Shown here: positions 1-7,015 of the stretch, piece by piece
Position numbering within the stretch: position 1 is the first letter of the stretch
Layout of the letters: the number at the start of each line of letters is the position of its first letter
NCBI GenBank assembly: GCA_902629495.1
Contig: CACORA010000048.1
Coordinates: 1-8,195 of the forward strand
Length of the DNA: 8,195 bases
Direction: 5' to 3'
Origin: Planctomycetaceae bacterium
GTDB lineage: Bacteria; Planctomycetota; Planctomycetia; Pirellulales; UBA1268
Notes under the pieces: generated by a model
Databases searched by the model: none
What the model was told of the DNA's origin: nothing
The model's input: only the letters and a program-made list of their open reading frames with translations
Made by a program: the position numbers and the translations under genes

Positions 1-2
1 TG

Positions 3-821
3 CACACCATCAATGACCGTGCCTGCAAGGTAGAACTCCTGGCGAACGAATATCAAGATAAAATAAAAAAACGCAGAAACCTTGACGACTCTAAGGTACA
101 GCCCGCGTCTCTTACCGGTGAAACTATTTACGCCCGCGTGAGCCGCCGTTCTTTCGGCAATGGCTCCCTAAAGCCAAATCGTGTCTTGGCCTCCGCACCG
201 GAAGGACAGCGAATGGGTATCCTCACACATCCAAGCTGGCTAGTGTCACACTCAGATGCTATGGATAATCATGCCATCCGCCGTGGAAGATGGGTTCGAG
301 AACGACTGCTTGGCGGTGGTCTCCCAGACATCCCCATCACTGTTGATGCAATGCTGCCGGATGCCCCCCACAAAACGCTCCGTGAACGAATGGAAGTAAC
401 AAGGCAGAGTTATTGCTGGACCTGTCACCAAAAGATGGATCCACTTGGGCTGCCATTTGAAATGTATAACCATTCAGGGTTATACCGAACGACGGAACTC
501 GACAAGCCAGTTGTGACAGTGGGTGCAATCATTGATTCAGGTGATGAGCAGCTAGATGGTCCAGTCGAAAATGCAATGGATATGATTGAACGGATTGCAT
601 CAAGCGAGCGGGCTGAACAGGTATTCGTTCGGCATGCTTTCCGGTTTTGGATGGGGCGTAATGAAACACTCCACGACGGTCCAATTCTTCAGGCCGCCCA
701 TCAGGCTTACCGAAACGGTGGCGGAAGCATGAAAGCACTGATCTTGTCTCTCCTGACCTCGGATGCCTTTCTCTATCGAACGCCAAATCGTTCTGCACAC
801 GGTGAGCACCCTGCAGACTGA
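3..821 (+). CDS. DUF1588/DUF1585 planctomycete cytochrome-type protein, C-terminal part
   Basis: The frame is open from the window edge to a TGA at 819-821, so this is the C-terminal part (272 residues) of a larger protein; the first ATG at 138 is internal. Bases about 210-480 encode a DUF1588-like segment: GILT, then RRGRWVRERLLG, a proline-containing linker, and CWTCHQKMDPLGLPFE at about 414-461. CWTCH fits the CxxCH pattern of covalent c-type haem binding, although haem binding by this domain is not something I can confirm. Bases about 500-780 match DUF1585, ending in the family-like SLLTSDAFLYR. Full-length relatives usually carry DUF1587, DUF1595 and DUF1592 domains and an N-terminal cytochrome-like domain, all outside this window. 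These proteins are abundant in Planctomycetes, are predicted to be exported, and have no established biochemical role. In many genomes the next gene encodes a DUF1552 protein; here it is a sulfatase 30 bp downstream, suggesting co-transcription. Confidence 0.9.
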   Translation, partial: HTINDRACKVELLANEYQDKIKKRRNLDDSKVQPASLTGETIYARVSRRSFGNGSLKPNRVLASAPEGQRMGILTHPSWLVSHSDAMDNHAIRRGRWVRERLLGGGLPDIPITVDAMLPDAPHKTLRERMEVTRQSYCWTCHQKMDPLGLPFEMYNHSGLYRTTELDKPVVTVGAIIDSGDEQLDGPVENAMDMIERIASSERAEQVFVRHAFRFWMGRNETLHDGPILQAAHQAYRNGGGSMKALILSLLTSDAFLYRTPNRSAHGEHPAD

Positions 822-836
822 AACCTTACTTCTGAC

Positions 837-843
837 GAAGGGA
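837..843 (+). promoter_or_regulatory. Ribosome binding site of the first sulfatase
   Basis: GAAGGGA lies 8 nt before the GTG at 852. It supports the GTG start, which opens directly into a signal peptide. An ATG at 845 is in another frame and gives only a shadow reading. Confidence 0.6.
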
Positions 844-851
844 TATGACTG

Positions 852-2204
852 GTGAATCGCTCTCTTTCACACCTGTATTTCTGTTTCCTTATTGTCCTCC
901 TGTCATCATCCGGTTTTGCCGGAGAAAAACAATCTGCTCAACCCAATATACTCTTCATCCTTGCGGACGATGTTGGCCAGGAAGTTCTCGAGTGCTATGG
1001 AGGAGAGTCCTATCCAACACCGCACCTGAACGAGTTAGCACGGACTGGCATGAAGTTCACACACGCGTTTAGCATGCCGGTCTGCCACCCAACCCGTCTC
1101 ACACTCATGACTGGCCAGTACCCTTTCCGGCATGGCAAGGTACGGTGGGGGGATTTTCCAAAAGGGCAGGAGACGTCCACCTGGTCAAACCTGCTGACTC
1201 AAACGGGTTATCAGACGTATGTCGCTGGCAAGTGGCAGTTATGTCTCCTTCGTGATGCACCACACCATCCACAACAACTTGGATTCCAGCACTCTGATCT
1301 GTTCGGTTGGCATGAGGGGCCTCGATACTACGAGCCAATGATCTACCGGGATGGAGACGTTCGGAAGGATACTCTTGGTCACTACGGCCCTGATTTATAC
1401 GTACGGGGTCTCATCGATTTCATGCGTTCTTGTCAGCAGAAGCCGTTTATTGCGTATTACTCGATGGCGGTATGCCACGACGTGACGGATGACCTTAAGA
1501 AGCCTGTCCCTCACGGTCCTTTCGATCGCTATGACAGTTATGCAGAAATGGTGGCCGAAATGGATAGAAATATAGGAAGGCTCGTAGCTGCTTTAGACGC
1601 ACTCGACCTTCGTCACAATACATTGATCCTGTTTATTGCTGACAACGGTACTCCTGGGAACATCATTATTCGCTCCGAAGGCCAGAAACTCATCACGACT
1701 CCGGTCTTCTCGCAACAGGATGGCAAAATGATCCCTGGAGGTAAAAAGAAACTCACCGACGATGGCACAAATGTCCCACTGATCGCAAACTGGCCTGGCA
1801 CGATACAGCCTGGACAAGTGGTGGATGACCTTATCGACATGAGTGACTTTCTTCCAACATTTCTGGAACTGGCAGGGGGAAAACAACCCAAAGGCACCTC
1901 TATTGACGGGATAAGTTTTGCAAAGCGTCTAACAAAGGGAGAAGCAACACAACGAAAATGGGCGTACGCTGAATCCGCTGTTTTGCCCAAACCAGGTGGT
2001 GTTGAGCCAGACGGAAAGGCAAGCGGGCTCCGATGGGTTCGAGATCAACGCTGGAAACTGTATAACGATGGCCGCCTCTTTGACCTTGTTCAAGAGCCTG
2101 ACGAACTTACAGCCATACATCGTGATTCAGATGATCCAGAAGCCCGTGCAGCACGCACACGACTCAAAGCTGCATTGGCATCACTCGGTTTTTCATCTCT
2201 GTAG
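852..2204 (+). CDS. Secreted formylglycine-dependent sulfatase (arylsulfatase A-like)
   Basis: This gene encodes a 450-residue type I sulfatase that would hydrolyse sulfate esters outside the cytoplasm. The GTG start gives a signal peptide (hydrophobic stretch about residues 9-23, possible cleavage after GFA), followed by [12 protein letters not shown] with metal-ligand aspartates 39-40. The formylglycine motif is CHPTR (Cys78, Arg82), so a maturase would have to oxidise Cys78. Further conserved sites are Lys127 in GKW, His209, Asp264-Asn265 in IADNG and Lys298 before the [10 protein letters not shown] segment. Oddly, residue 129 is Gln (GKWQL), where most sulfatases have His (GKWHL). The C-terminal part, with [11 protein letters not shown] and [10 protein letters not shown], matches the usual sulfatase C-terminal subdomain, and the length is normal. 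It sits 30 bp after the PSCyt-type gene and just before an MFS gene. The natural substrate cannot be read from the sequence. Confidence 0.92.
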   Translation: MNRSLSHLYFCFLIVLLSSSGFAGEKQSAQPNILFILADDVGQEVLECYGGESYPTPHLNELARTGMKFTHAFSMPVCHPTRLTLMTGQYPFRHGKVRWGDFPKGQETSTWSNLLTQTGYQTYVAGKWQLCLLRDAPHHPQQLGFQHSDLFGWHEGPRYYEPMIYRDGDVRKDTLGHYGPDLYVRGLIDFMRSCQQKPFIAYYSMAVCHDVTDDLKKPVPHGPFDRYDSYAEMVAEMDRNIGRLVAALDALDLRHNTLILFIADNGTPGNIIIRSEGQKLITTPVFSQQDGKMIPGGKKKLTDDGTNVPLIANWPGTIQPGQVVDDLIDMSDFLPTFLELAGGKQPKGTSIDGISFAKRLTKGEATQRKWAYAESAVLPKPGGVEPDGKASGLRWVRDQRWKLYNDGRLFDLVQEPDELTAIHRDSDDPEARAARTRLKAALASLGFSSL

Positions 2205-2255
2205 CCTTTGACATTTCACGGCGTATTACATTCAACGCCTGCCTCGACATTTTTC

Positions 2256-3467
2256 ATGATCCGATTCCTGCTCACCAACATCCGATGGCTTGCTGCAGGA
2301 TTTCTTTTGACATTTGCATCCGTCTTCGGACAAACGTGGTTCATCGCACTCTCTGCTGATTTCATAAAAAAAGAGTACGCGTTGAGTGATGGGCGTTGGG
2401 GTGGACTCTATACCCTTGCCACACTGTCTTCAGCTGCGTTGATGTTTTGGCAAGGGTCTATCGTCGATCGGGTCCGTCCGCGCTACGTCGCCATTGTCAC
2501 AACATGTGTCTTCGCTTTTGCGGCTGGGTGGCTGGCAATCAGCACAACAGTCTGGGAACTCGTCCTTGCTATTTTCCTGCTTCGCTTCTGCGGCCAAGGT
2601 ATGTTTGGCCACATTGCGATGACAGCCATTGGACGATGGTTTGTCGCTCACCGTGGACGTGCAGTCGCTGTTGCCAATCTAGGATATCCTGCCAGTGAGA
2701 TCTTTTTGGCCGCCCCAGCCATTCTGTGCCTTCAATCTTTTGGCTGGCGTTCTCTATGGATCATCGGTGCGTTGTGTTTATGTATCGGCATCGGTCCTTG
2801 CCTGCTATGGCTTCTTGGGGGAAAGCGAACGCCACAGGAGCTTTCTGAATCTGATGGACATTCCGGACTCTATGGTCGCCACTGGCAACGTGGAGACGCG
2901 ATTCGACACTGGCTGCTGCCTGCCCTTCTCCCAACGTTACTCACCCCGGGCTTCATGGGCACTGTCCTGTTTTTCAACCAGACTCACATTTCAGCAATCA
3001 AGCAGTGGTCTCTTGTTGCAATGGCTCCAGGTATTTCATGTTTTGCAATTGCCGGTGTGGTTGCCTCCTTTATTTCAGGATGGGCCGTAGATCGGTTCGG
3101 CGGGCACCGCCTGCTCCCTTTACTGTTAGTGCCCATCGGAATCGGCATGTTGCTGGTAGGTCTCACAACGCACATCGGCGTATGGTATGTCGCACTTGGA
3201 TTGATGGGAGTCACGATGGGTATCTCAGGAGCATTGTGGGGCTCGCTTTTGCCATTTGTATACGGCACAGAACACCTCGGGGCTATCCGTTCATTGACCA
3301 CAACGGTCATGGTGGTCTCAACAGCCATCGGCCCAGGACTTACGGGGTTTCTGCTCGATAACGGAATTACTTTTCCAATTCAGTGTTATGCATGTTGTTC
3401 ATGGTGCTTGGTCATTTCATGTGGATCCATCTTTATTGAACACAAACTGTCTCGGGAGCTTTCCTAA
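2256..3467 (+). CDS. Major facilitator superfamily transporter, MCT-like
   Basis: This is a 403-residue polytopic inner-membrane protein of normal MFS length, with about twelve hydrophobic segments in two halves. Each half has a loop resembling MFS motif A: GSIVDRVRPR at residues 68-76 and GWAVDRFGGHR at 275-285. The stretch GRWFVAHRGRA (126-136) followed by ANLG resembles the monocarboxylate and oxalate/formate type of MFS carriers, which would suggest a small organic anion, but the substrate cannot be assigned. The ATG at 2256 begins MIRFLLTNIRW and is preferred. A TTG at 2208 would add 16 residues and start 3 bp after the sulfatase stop; neither has an obvious Shine-Dalgarno sequence. The gene probably belongs to the same transcription unit as the upstream sulfatase and may import a product of desulfation (inference). 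Its end overlaps the convergent second sulfatase. Confidence 0.88.
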   Translation: MIRFLLTNIRWLAAGFLLTFASVFGQTWFIALSADFIKKEYALSDGRWGGLYTLATLSSAALMFWQGSIVDRVRPRYVAIVTTCVFAFAAGWLAISTTVWELVLAIFLLRFCGQGMFGHIAMTAIGRWFVAHRGRAVAVANLGYPASEIFLAAPAILCLQSFGWRSLWIIGALCLCIGIGPCLLWLLGGKRTPQELSESDGHSGLYGRHWQRGDAIRHWLLPALLPTLLTPGFMGTVLFFNQTHISAIKQWSLVAMAPGISCFAIAGVVASFISGWAVDRFGGHRLLPLLLVPIGIGMLLVGLTTHIGVWYVALGLMGVTMGISGALWGSLLPFVYGTEHLGAIRSLTTTVMVVSTAIGPGLTGFLLDNGITFPIQCYACCSWCLVISCGSIFIEHKLSRELS

Positions 3468-4870
3468 CGTGCCTTGTACTGTTGATTCGGGGTGGGCTCG
3501 CGAGCATTTGTCTCCATACGCCAATCATTGAGCATCTTTCGCAATGTTGCGACCTGTGTCATTTCTGTTTCAACACAGTTGTGATGCTCCTGAGGATCAT
3601 TTTCAAGATCGTAGAGTTCACAATGATCATCTTCGTAGTAGTGCAAGAATTTCCAACGACCATGACGCACCGCTGACACAGGTGTTGTGGTTGCATAGTA
3701 ATGTGGATAATGGAAGTACAGCGATTCTCGCTCGAGCAACGCCGTGGGGTTGTCGAGAACGGGAGTAAGACTCACGCCGTCGAGATTTTTTTCTCCATCC
3801 AATCCGAGCGCCGCGATGCATGTTGGCATCACATCCAGCAGACTGACTGGTGTTGTACAGATTTGACCAGACTGGGTTTTTCCGGGCCACAGTATACAGA
3901 AGGGCACCCGCACCCCCCCCTCATAACACGACCCTTTACCCGATCGCAACGGATAATTAGAAGTGACCGGAACCGTCTGCCCTGACTGTCGATCAATGCC
4001 GATATACCCGCCGTTGTCACTGGTAAAAATAAAAACGGTATTGTTTTCCAAGCCTTCTTCTCTGATCACGGCTCGAACACGCCCGACGCTCTCATCCAGA
4101 CTTTTGACCATTGCAGCATACGTTGGGTTCTGATGGTGCATACCTGGTCGCACCCTCTTTGCAAAATAGTCGATGTCTGCAGGTTTTGCCTCGATGGGCG
4201 TGTGGGGGGCGTGATGTGCAAGCACTAAAAAAAATGGCCGACCACGAGCTTTTTTAATAATCCGAACAGCTTCGTCAGTCAGTCGATCAGTGAGATACTC
4301 TCCCTCGTGCCCGAATGGAAGCCCAGGAACATAGCGCACCTCCTTTCCAAAGCGTCCACTTCCACGATATGGCCAGAAGAAGGTATGTGGAGCACCCCAA
4401 TGTGTTCCGCCAATATTAATATCGAAGCCCTGCGACTCAGGAAAATGTGATGCATCACCCAAGTGCCATTTTCCAATGGTCACTGTGAGATAGCCGCGTG
4501 ACTGAAGTTGTTCAGCAAGCGTCACCTGTTCAAGAGGAAGATCATGCGATGACTCTGCCTGCAAAAGGCGCCGACGTTGCGGCCCACGTTGAGAACCCTC
4601 CGACCAGATCGTCAATGGTATTCTTGCTGGATGCACGCCGGTCAATAATGCTGCACGTGCTGGTGAACACACAGGCATGGCATAGGCTTGAGAAAACTGC
4701 ATGCCCTCCGTAGCGAGCGCATCGATTGATGGTGTTTCAATTAAGTCTGCACCGTGATACCCGACATCTGACCAGCCAAGATCATCTGCCACAATCAATA
4801 CAATATTTGGTGTTTCATCTGCGCCTGCAATGGCAGCAGTCACAAGTACAAGGAATCCCCAGAACCTCAT
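3464..4870 (-). CDS. Secreted formylglycine-dependent sulfatase (arylsulfatase A-like)
   Basis: This gene encodes a 468-residue type I sulfatase with all the key sites visible: Asp29-Asp30 (VADDLGWSD), the formylglycine motif CSPAR (Cys68, Arg72), Lys134 and His136 in GKWHLGD, His223 in HHAPHTP, Asp285-Asn286 in TSDNGG, and Lys312 shortly before EGGVRVP. The C-terminal region carries VRHGRWKFLHYYEDD and ELYDLENDPQEHHN, typical of planctomycete arylsulfatases. A short signal peptide (MRFWGFLVLVTAAIAGA) implies export. The start at 4870 is chosen because it begins that signal peptide and has GAGAGGGA 7 nt upstream; an in-frame ATG at 4963 would place 31 charged residues before it. The protein is clearly distinct from the other sulfatase in this window, so the pair probably acts on different linkages or substrates (inference). 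The coding sequence contains a run of eight G and a run of eight T. Confidence 0.94.
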   Translation of the reverse strand: MRFWGFLVLVTAAIAGADETPNIVLIVADDLGWSDVGYHGADLIETPSIDALATEGMQFSQAYAMPVCSPARAALLTGVHPARIPLTIWSEGSQRGPQRRRLLQAESSHDLPLEQVTLAEQLQSRGYLTVTIGKWHLGDASHFPESQGFDINIGGTHWGAPHTFFWPYRGSGRFGKEVRYVPGLPFGHEGEYLTDRLTDEAVRIIKKARGRPFFLVLAHHAPHTPIEAKPADIDYFAKRVRPGMHHQNPTYAAMVKSLDESVGRVRAVIREEGLENNTVFIFTSDNGGYIGIDRQSGQTVPVTSNYPLRSGKGSCYEGGVRVPFCILWPGKTQSGQICTTPVSLLDVMPTCIAALGLDGEKNLDGVSLTPVLDNPTALLERESLYFHYPHYYATTTPVSAVRHGRWKFLHYYEDDHCELYDLENDPQEHHNCVETEMTQVATLRKMLNDWRMETNAREPTPNQQYKAR

Positions 4871-4877
4871 GTGGTCG

Positions 4878-4885
4878 TCCCTCTC
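4878..4885 (-). promoter_or_regulatory. Ribosome binding site of the second sulfatase
   Basis: On the minus strand GAGAGGGA lies 7 nt before the ATG at 4870. It decides the start in favour of 4870 over the upstream in-frame ATG at 4963. Confidence 0.6.
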
Positions 4886-5084
4886 ATCAGTGGCGTCGCG
4901 TCCATCACCAGACACGACTGCAGCGGCTTCTTCCGGTGCAACACCCCGAAGAATAACAAACAACTGTTTTCGACACTTAACAAACAGCCTGCGGTAGTCT
5001 CATTCCCCAGAAGGAGATTACGCACATTACAACGTGACATCTGGGTAATGATGGCCGGTTATGCCGTCTGCGTCCAGCAATGAT

Positions 5085-5098
5085 TGCTCAAATGAGCA
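5085..5098. repeat. Short perfect inverted repeat, possible operator
   Basis: TGCTCA-AA-TGAGCA has perfect 6-bp arms around a 2-bp centre. It lies 55 bp before the chosen protease start and about 215 bp before the sulfatase start. The size and symmetry suit a dimeric regulator site, but a 6-bp dyad in a region this long can occur by chance. Confidence 0.25.
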
Positions 5099-5152
5099 TC
5101 TCATCGTCAAAATCCTCGATCCATGATCAGGGATGGAGCGTACCCTTTGACT

Positions 5153-6076
5153 ATGAGCACTCGCCTTCCCCGCACAATTGTTTTGGGACTATTCTGTTTC
5201 CTCGCAACGTTGCCCTCCGCCATTCTCGCAACAACGCCAACCGCAGTTGTCAACGATCATGCTCTTACGAAACGATTCCTGTCGGAGCTTTCTCGCCTTG
5301 TAGATTCCCAGCATGCTCATACGAACAGCACGCTCAACGCAGAGCAGGCTGCTGTTCAACTGGTGGCTGCTGAAGGCAAGACAGTACACCTTCATCGCTC
5401 ACCAACGCTCTGCTCACTCGCGAACAAACAATCTCTCTATGATGCCGTTACGCCAGCGATTGTCGTGATTGGATCAATCTATAAGTGCGACAAGTGCAAC
5501 GACTGGCACCTCGGAACCATGGCAAGTGGGTGGATTCTTTCAAGCACTGGACTTGTTGTCACGAATCACCATGTTCTCAACGAAGCTGCCTCTCATCACT
5601 TTGGAGTCATGACGGCTCTGGGAAACGTGTACCCCGTCATAAGCATCCAAGCAGCCAACAAGGCTGGTGATGCGGCAGTCCTCAGGATTGATACACGAGA
5701 TGATCAACTTCCGTCTATCTGTCTTGGTGATCATCCCGAGTGTGGAGACGCCGTCACCGTCATCAGCCATCCAGCCGGTCGTTTCTACAGTCTGAGTAAA
5801 GGTGTCGTGTCACGCTTCCATTGTAACGCTCTGAAAACCGGATACCATTCGACCGCATCTCCAATCTGGCTGAGTGTCACTGCCGATTACACACTGGGCA
5901 GTAGTGGCGGACCCGTATTCAATACTGATGGACAGGTGATCGGAATGGTCTCCCGAACCTATTCAACGCAAAGCAGCAAACACAACCGCCGTTATGATAC
6001 GCTCGGCAATCAGATGGTTTTCAAAGATTGTGTCTCGCTAAACACCCTGCTCGCTCTCATTGATCAGACCTATTAG
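5153..6076 (+). CDS. Exported trypsin-like serine protease with CxxC element
   Basis: This gene encodes a 307-residue S1-type serine peptidase predicted to act outside the cytoplasm. The ATG at 5153 gives a signal peptide (hydrophobic about residues 8-26, ending SAILA). An ATG at 5123 would add 10 residues; neither start has a good ribosome binding site. The region from 27 to about 95 is an uncharacterised N-terminal part. Next come CDKCNDWH (Cys112, Cys115) and the protease fold, with apparent catalytic triad His140 (VTNHHVL), Asp173 (AGDAAVLRID) and Ser251 (GSSGGPVF). ISHPAGRFYSLSKGVVSRF (204-222) is the usual HtrA-like core strand region. The chain ends about 55 residues after the active serine, so there is no PDZ domain and it is not a typical DegP/HtrA. 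From memory, planctomycete proteins with a similar Cys-x-x-Cys block before the protease domain are common; their substrates are unknown. It converges with the dehydrogenase gene, leaving 25 bp between stops. Confidence 0.88.
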   Translation: MSTRLPRTIVLGLFCFLATLPSAILATTPTAVVNDHALTKRFLSELSRLVDSQHAHTNSTLNAEQAAVQLVAAEGKTVHLHRSPTLCSLANKQSLYDAVTPAIVVIGSIYKCDKCNDWHLGTMASGWILSSTGLVVTNHHVLNEAASHHFGVMTALGNVYPVISIQAANKAGDAAVLRIDTRDDQLPSICLGDHPECGDAVTVISHPAGRFYSLSKGVVSRFHCNALKTGYHSTASPIWLSVTADYTLGSSGGPVFNTDGQVIGMVSRTYSTQSSKHNRRYDTLGNQMVFKDCVSLNTLLALIDQTY

Positions 6077-6101
6077 GCCGCAGACGCATGAGTGTCGCCA
6101 G

Positions 6102-6875
6102 CTAGCTCTTCTGCTGGGTTGGTCTCATCAAGACATCATGAACCTGCACATGCTGTGGACAGGAAAGCATATACGCCACCGCTTCGGCAACATCTCCTGC
6201 CTCCAGAACCTTGAATTGACTATAGACGTCCTGAGCTTTCTGTTCCGACTTGAGATAATGACGTGCAAATCCAGTCTCAACAAACCCTGGACAAATTTCA
6301 CCGACACGAATCGCATCACCAGCCTCTCGCAGTTCCATGCGGAGTGCTTCGGTCAACGCTCGAACGGCATGCTTTGTTGCTGAGTAGAGCCCTGCCCCAG
6401 CTGGAACACGTTGACCAGCCATTGAGCCAATATGAATAATGTGACCAGCACAGTCCCTCCTTCGCATATCAGCAACAGCCTCTCGAGTGCAGATACACAG
6501 CCCGAGAACATTGACATCGAGCATCTCACGCCACTCATCAACCAGTCCTTCTGCAAGTGGTGCTGCATGACCAAGCCCTGCGTTATTAATCATCACATCG
6601 ACACCACCAAAACGCTCACGAGCTAATCGAAATGCTTCCTGCACCGATTGCTCGTCGCGCACATCACACTCAACTGCCAAAGAACGATGACCAGCAGGAT
6701 CAGCAGCCAGGAGAATCTCTGACACGCGATCCACCCGTCGCGCGCACCCCACGACGTGCATCTCTTCAGCAAGCAGTCGTTTGGCAACGGCTGCACCAAT
6801 ACCACTACTGACCCCCGTAATTAAGGCAGTCTTTCCCGACCACTGTTGCATTCCATGTGATGACTGATCTGACAT
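6102..6875 (-). CDS. Classical short-chain dehydrogenase/reductase, probably NADP-dependent
   Basis: This gene encodes a 257-residue cytoplasmic Rossmann-fold oxidoreductase of normal classical SDR length. The cofactor motif is TGVSSGIG (residues 20-27), followed by NNAG (97-100), Asn122 in the VNVLG segment, Ser151 and YSATK (Tyr164, Lys168) as the catalytic set, and CPGFVETGF (195-203). Arginines 46-47 after the second strand (GCARR) favour NADP(H) over NAD(H). The ending HDVLMRPTQQ resembles the YdfG-like group of broad-specificity hydroxy-acid or carbonyl dehydrogenases, but the substrate is unknown. The start at 6875 is chosen because AAGGA lies 11 nt upstream. ATGs at 6851 (shorter, MQQWSGK) and 6917 (longer) are possible alternatives. 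About 140 bp separate it from the small membrane-protein gene upstream, so it may have its own promoter. Nothing links it to the sulfatase genes. Confidence 0.93.
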   Translation of the reverse strand: MSDQSSHGMQQWSGKTALITGVSSGIGAAVAKRLLAEEMHVVGCARRVDRVSEILLAADPAGHRSLAVECDVRDEQSVQEAFRLARERFGGVDVMINNAGLGHAAPLAEGLVDEWREMLDVNVLGLCICTREAVADMRRRDCAGHIIHIGSMAGQRVPAGAGLYSATKHAVRALTEALRMELREAGDAIRVGEICPGFVETGFARHYLKSEQKAQDVYSQFKVLEAGDVAEAVAYMLSCPQHVQVHDVLMRPTQQKS

Positions 6876-6944
6876 CTGAACTACGATCCTTGCTTGGAGA
6901 AGATGAACGCGAGGCATTGCGACACAGATCCGTGTTCATGACGC

Positions 6945-6995
6945 AACCCATGGCATCATACAAAGACACGCCACTTCCGTCAGATCACATGGGTT
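6945..6995. repeat. Inverted repeat between two minus-strand genes
   Basis: AACCCATG at 6945-6952 and CATGGGTT at 6988-6995 are exact reverse complements separated by 35 bases. They lie in the 140-bp gap between the stop at 7016 and the dehydrogenase start at 6875. The loop is long and no T-tract follows on the minus strand, so this is not a normal intrinsic terminator. It could be a weak mRNA hairpin or chance. Confidence 0.25.
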
Positions 6996-7015
6996 TCTCC
7001 CTGCAATGGAACCCG

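Larger units (their letters stand above)
4871..5152. promoter_or_regulatory. Divergent intergenic region between sulfatase and protease genes
   Basis: These 282 bases separate two genes that point away from each other, so promoters for both should lie here. I see no confident -35/-10 pair. The region holds a short palindrome (5085-5098) and a 9-bp direct repeat TAACAAACA at 4954-4962 and 4978-4986. AAGGAG at 5011-5016 looks like a ribosome binding site, but no start codon follows at a usable distance. No gene, RNA or terminator is recognisable. Confidence 0.4.

Noticed and set aside
1593..1990. Minus-strand open frames under the first sulfatase
   Set aside because: They are antisense shadows of a gene whose catalytic motifs are intact; no motif or ribosome binding site supports them.
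2396..3361. Plus-strand open frames within the MFS gene (2396-2698, 2695-3090, 3005-3361)
   Set aside because: They are in another frame of a clear membrane protein, are rich in Cys, Arg and His, and show no family motif.
4871..4963. N-terminal extension of the second sulfatase
   Set aside because: It would bury the signal peptide behind 31 charged residues. The internal ATG at 4870 has a good ribosome binding site and starts the signal peptide directly.
4954..4986. Direct repeat TAACAAACA, two copies 24 bp apart
   Set aside because: Two short A-rich copies without further units or symmetry are compatible with chance; not an iteron or CRISPR.
5011..5083. Possible small gene after the AAGGAG at 5011-5016
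   Set aside because: No start codon lies 4-13 nt downstream. The nearest GTG (5034) is 17 nt away and opens only four codons, and the ATG at 5046-5052 gives about 11 codons.
6077..6101. Terminator between the convergent protease and dehydrogenase genes
   Set aside because: The 25-bp gap has no GC-rich hairpin with a T-tract on either strand.
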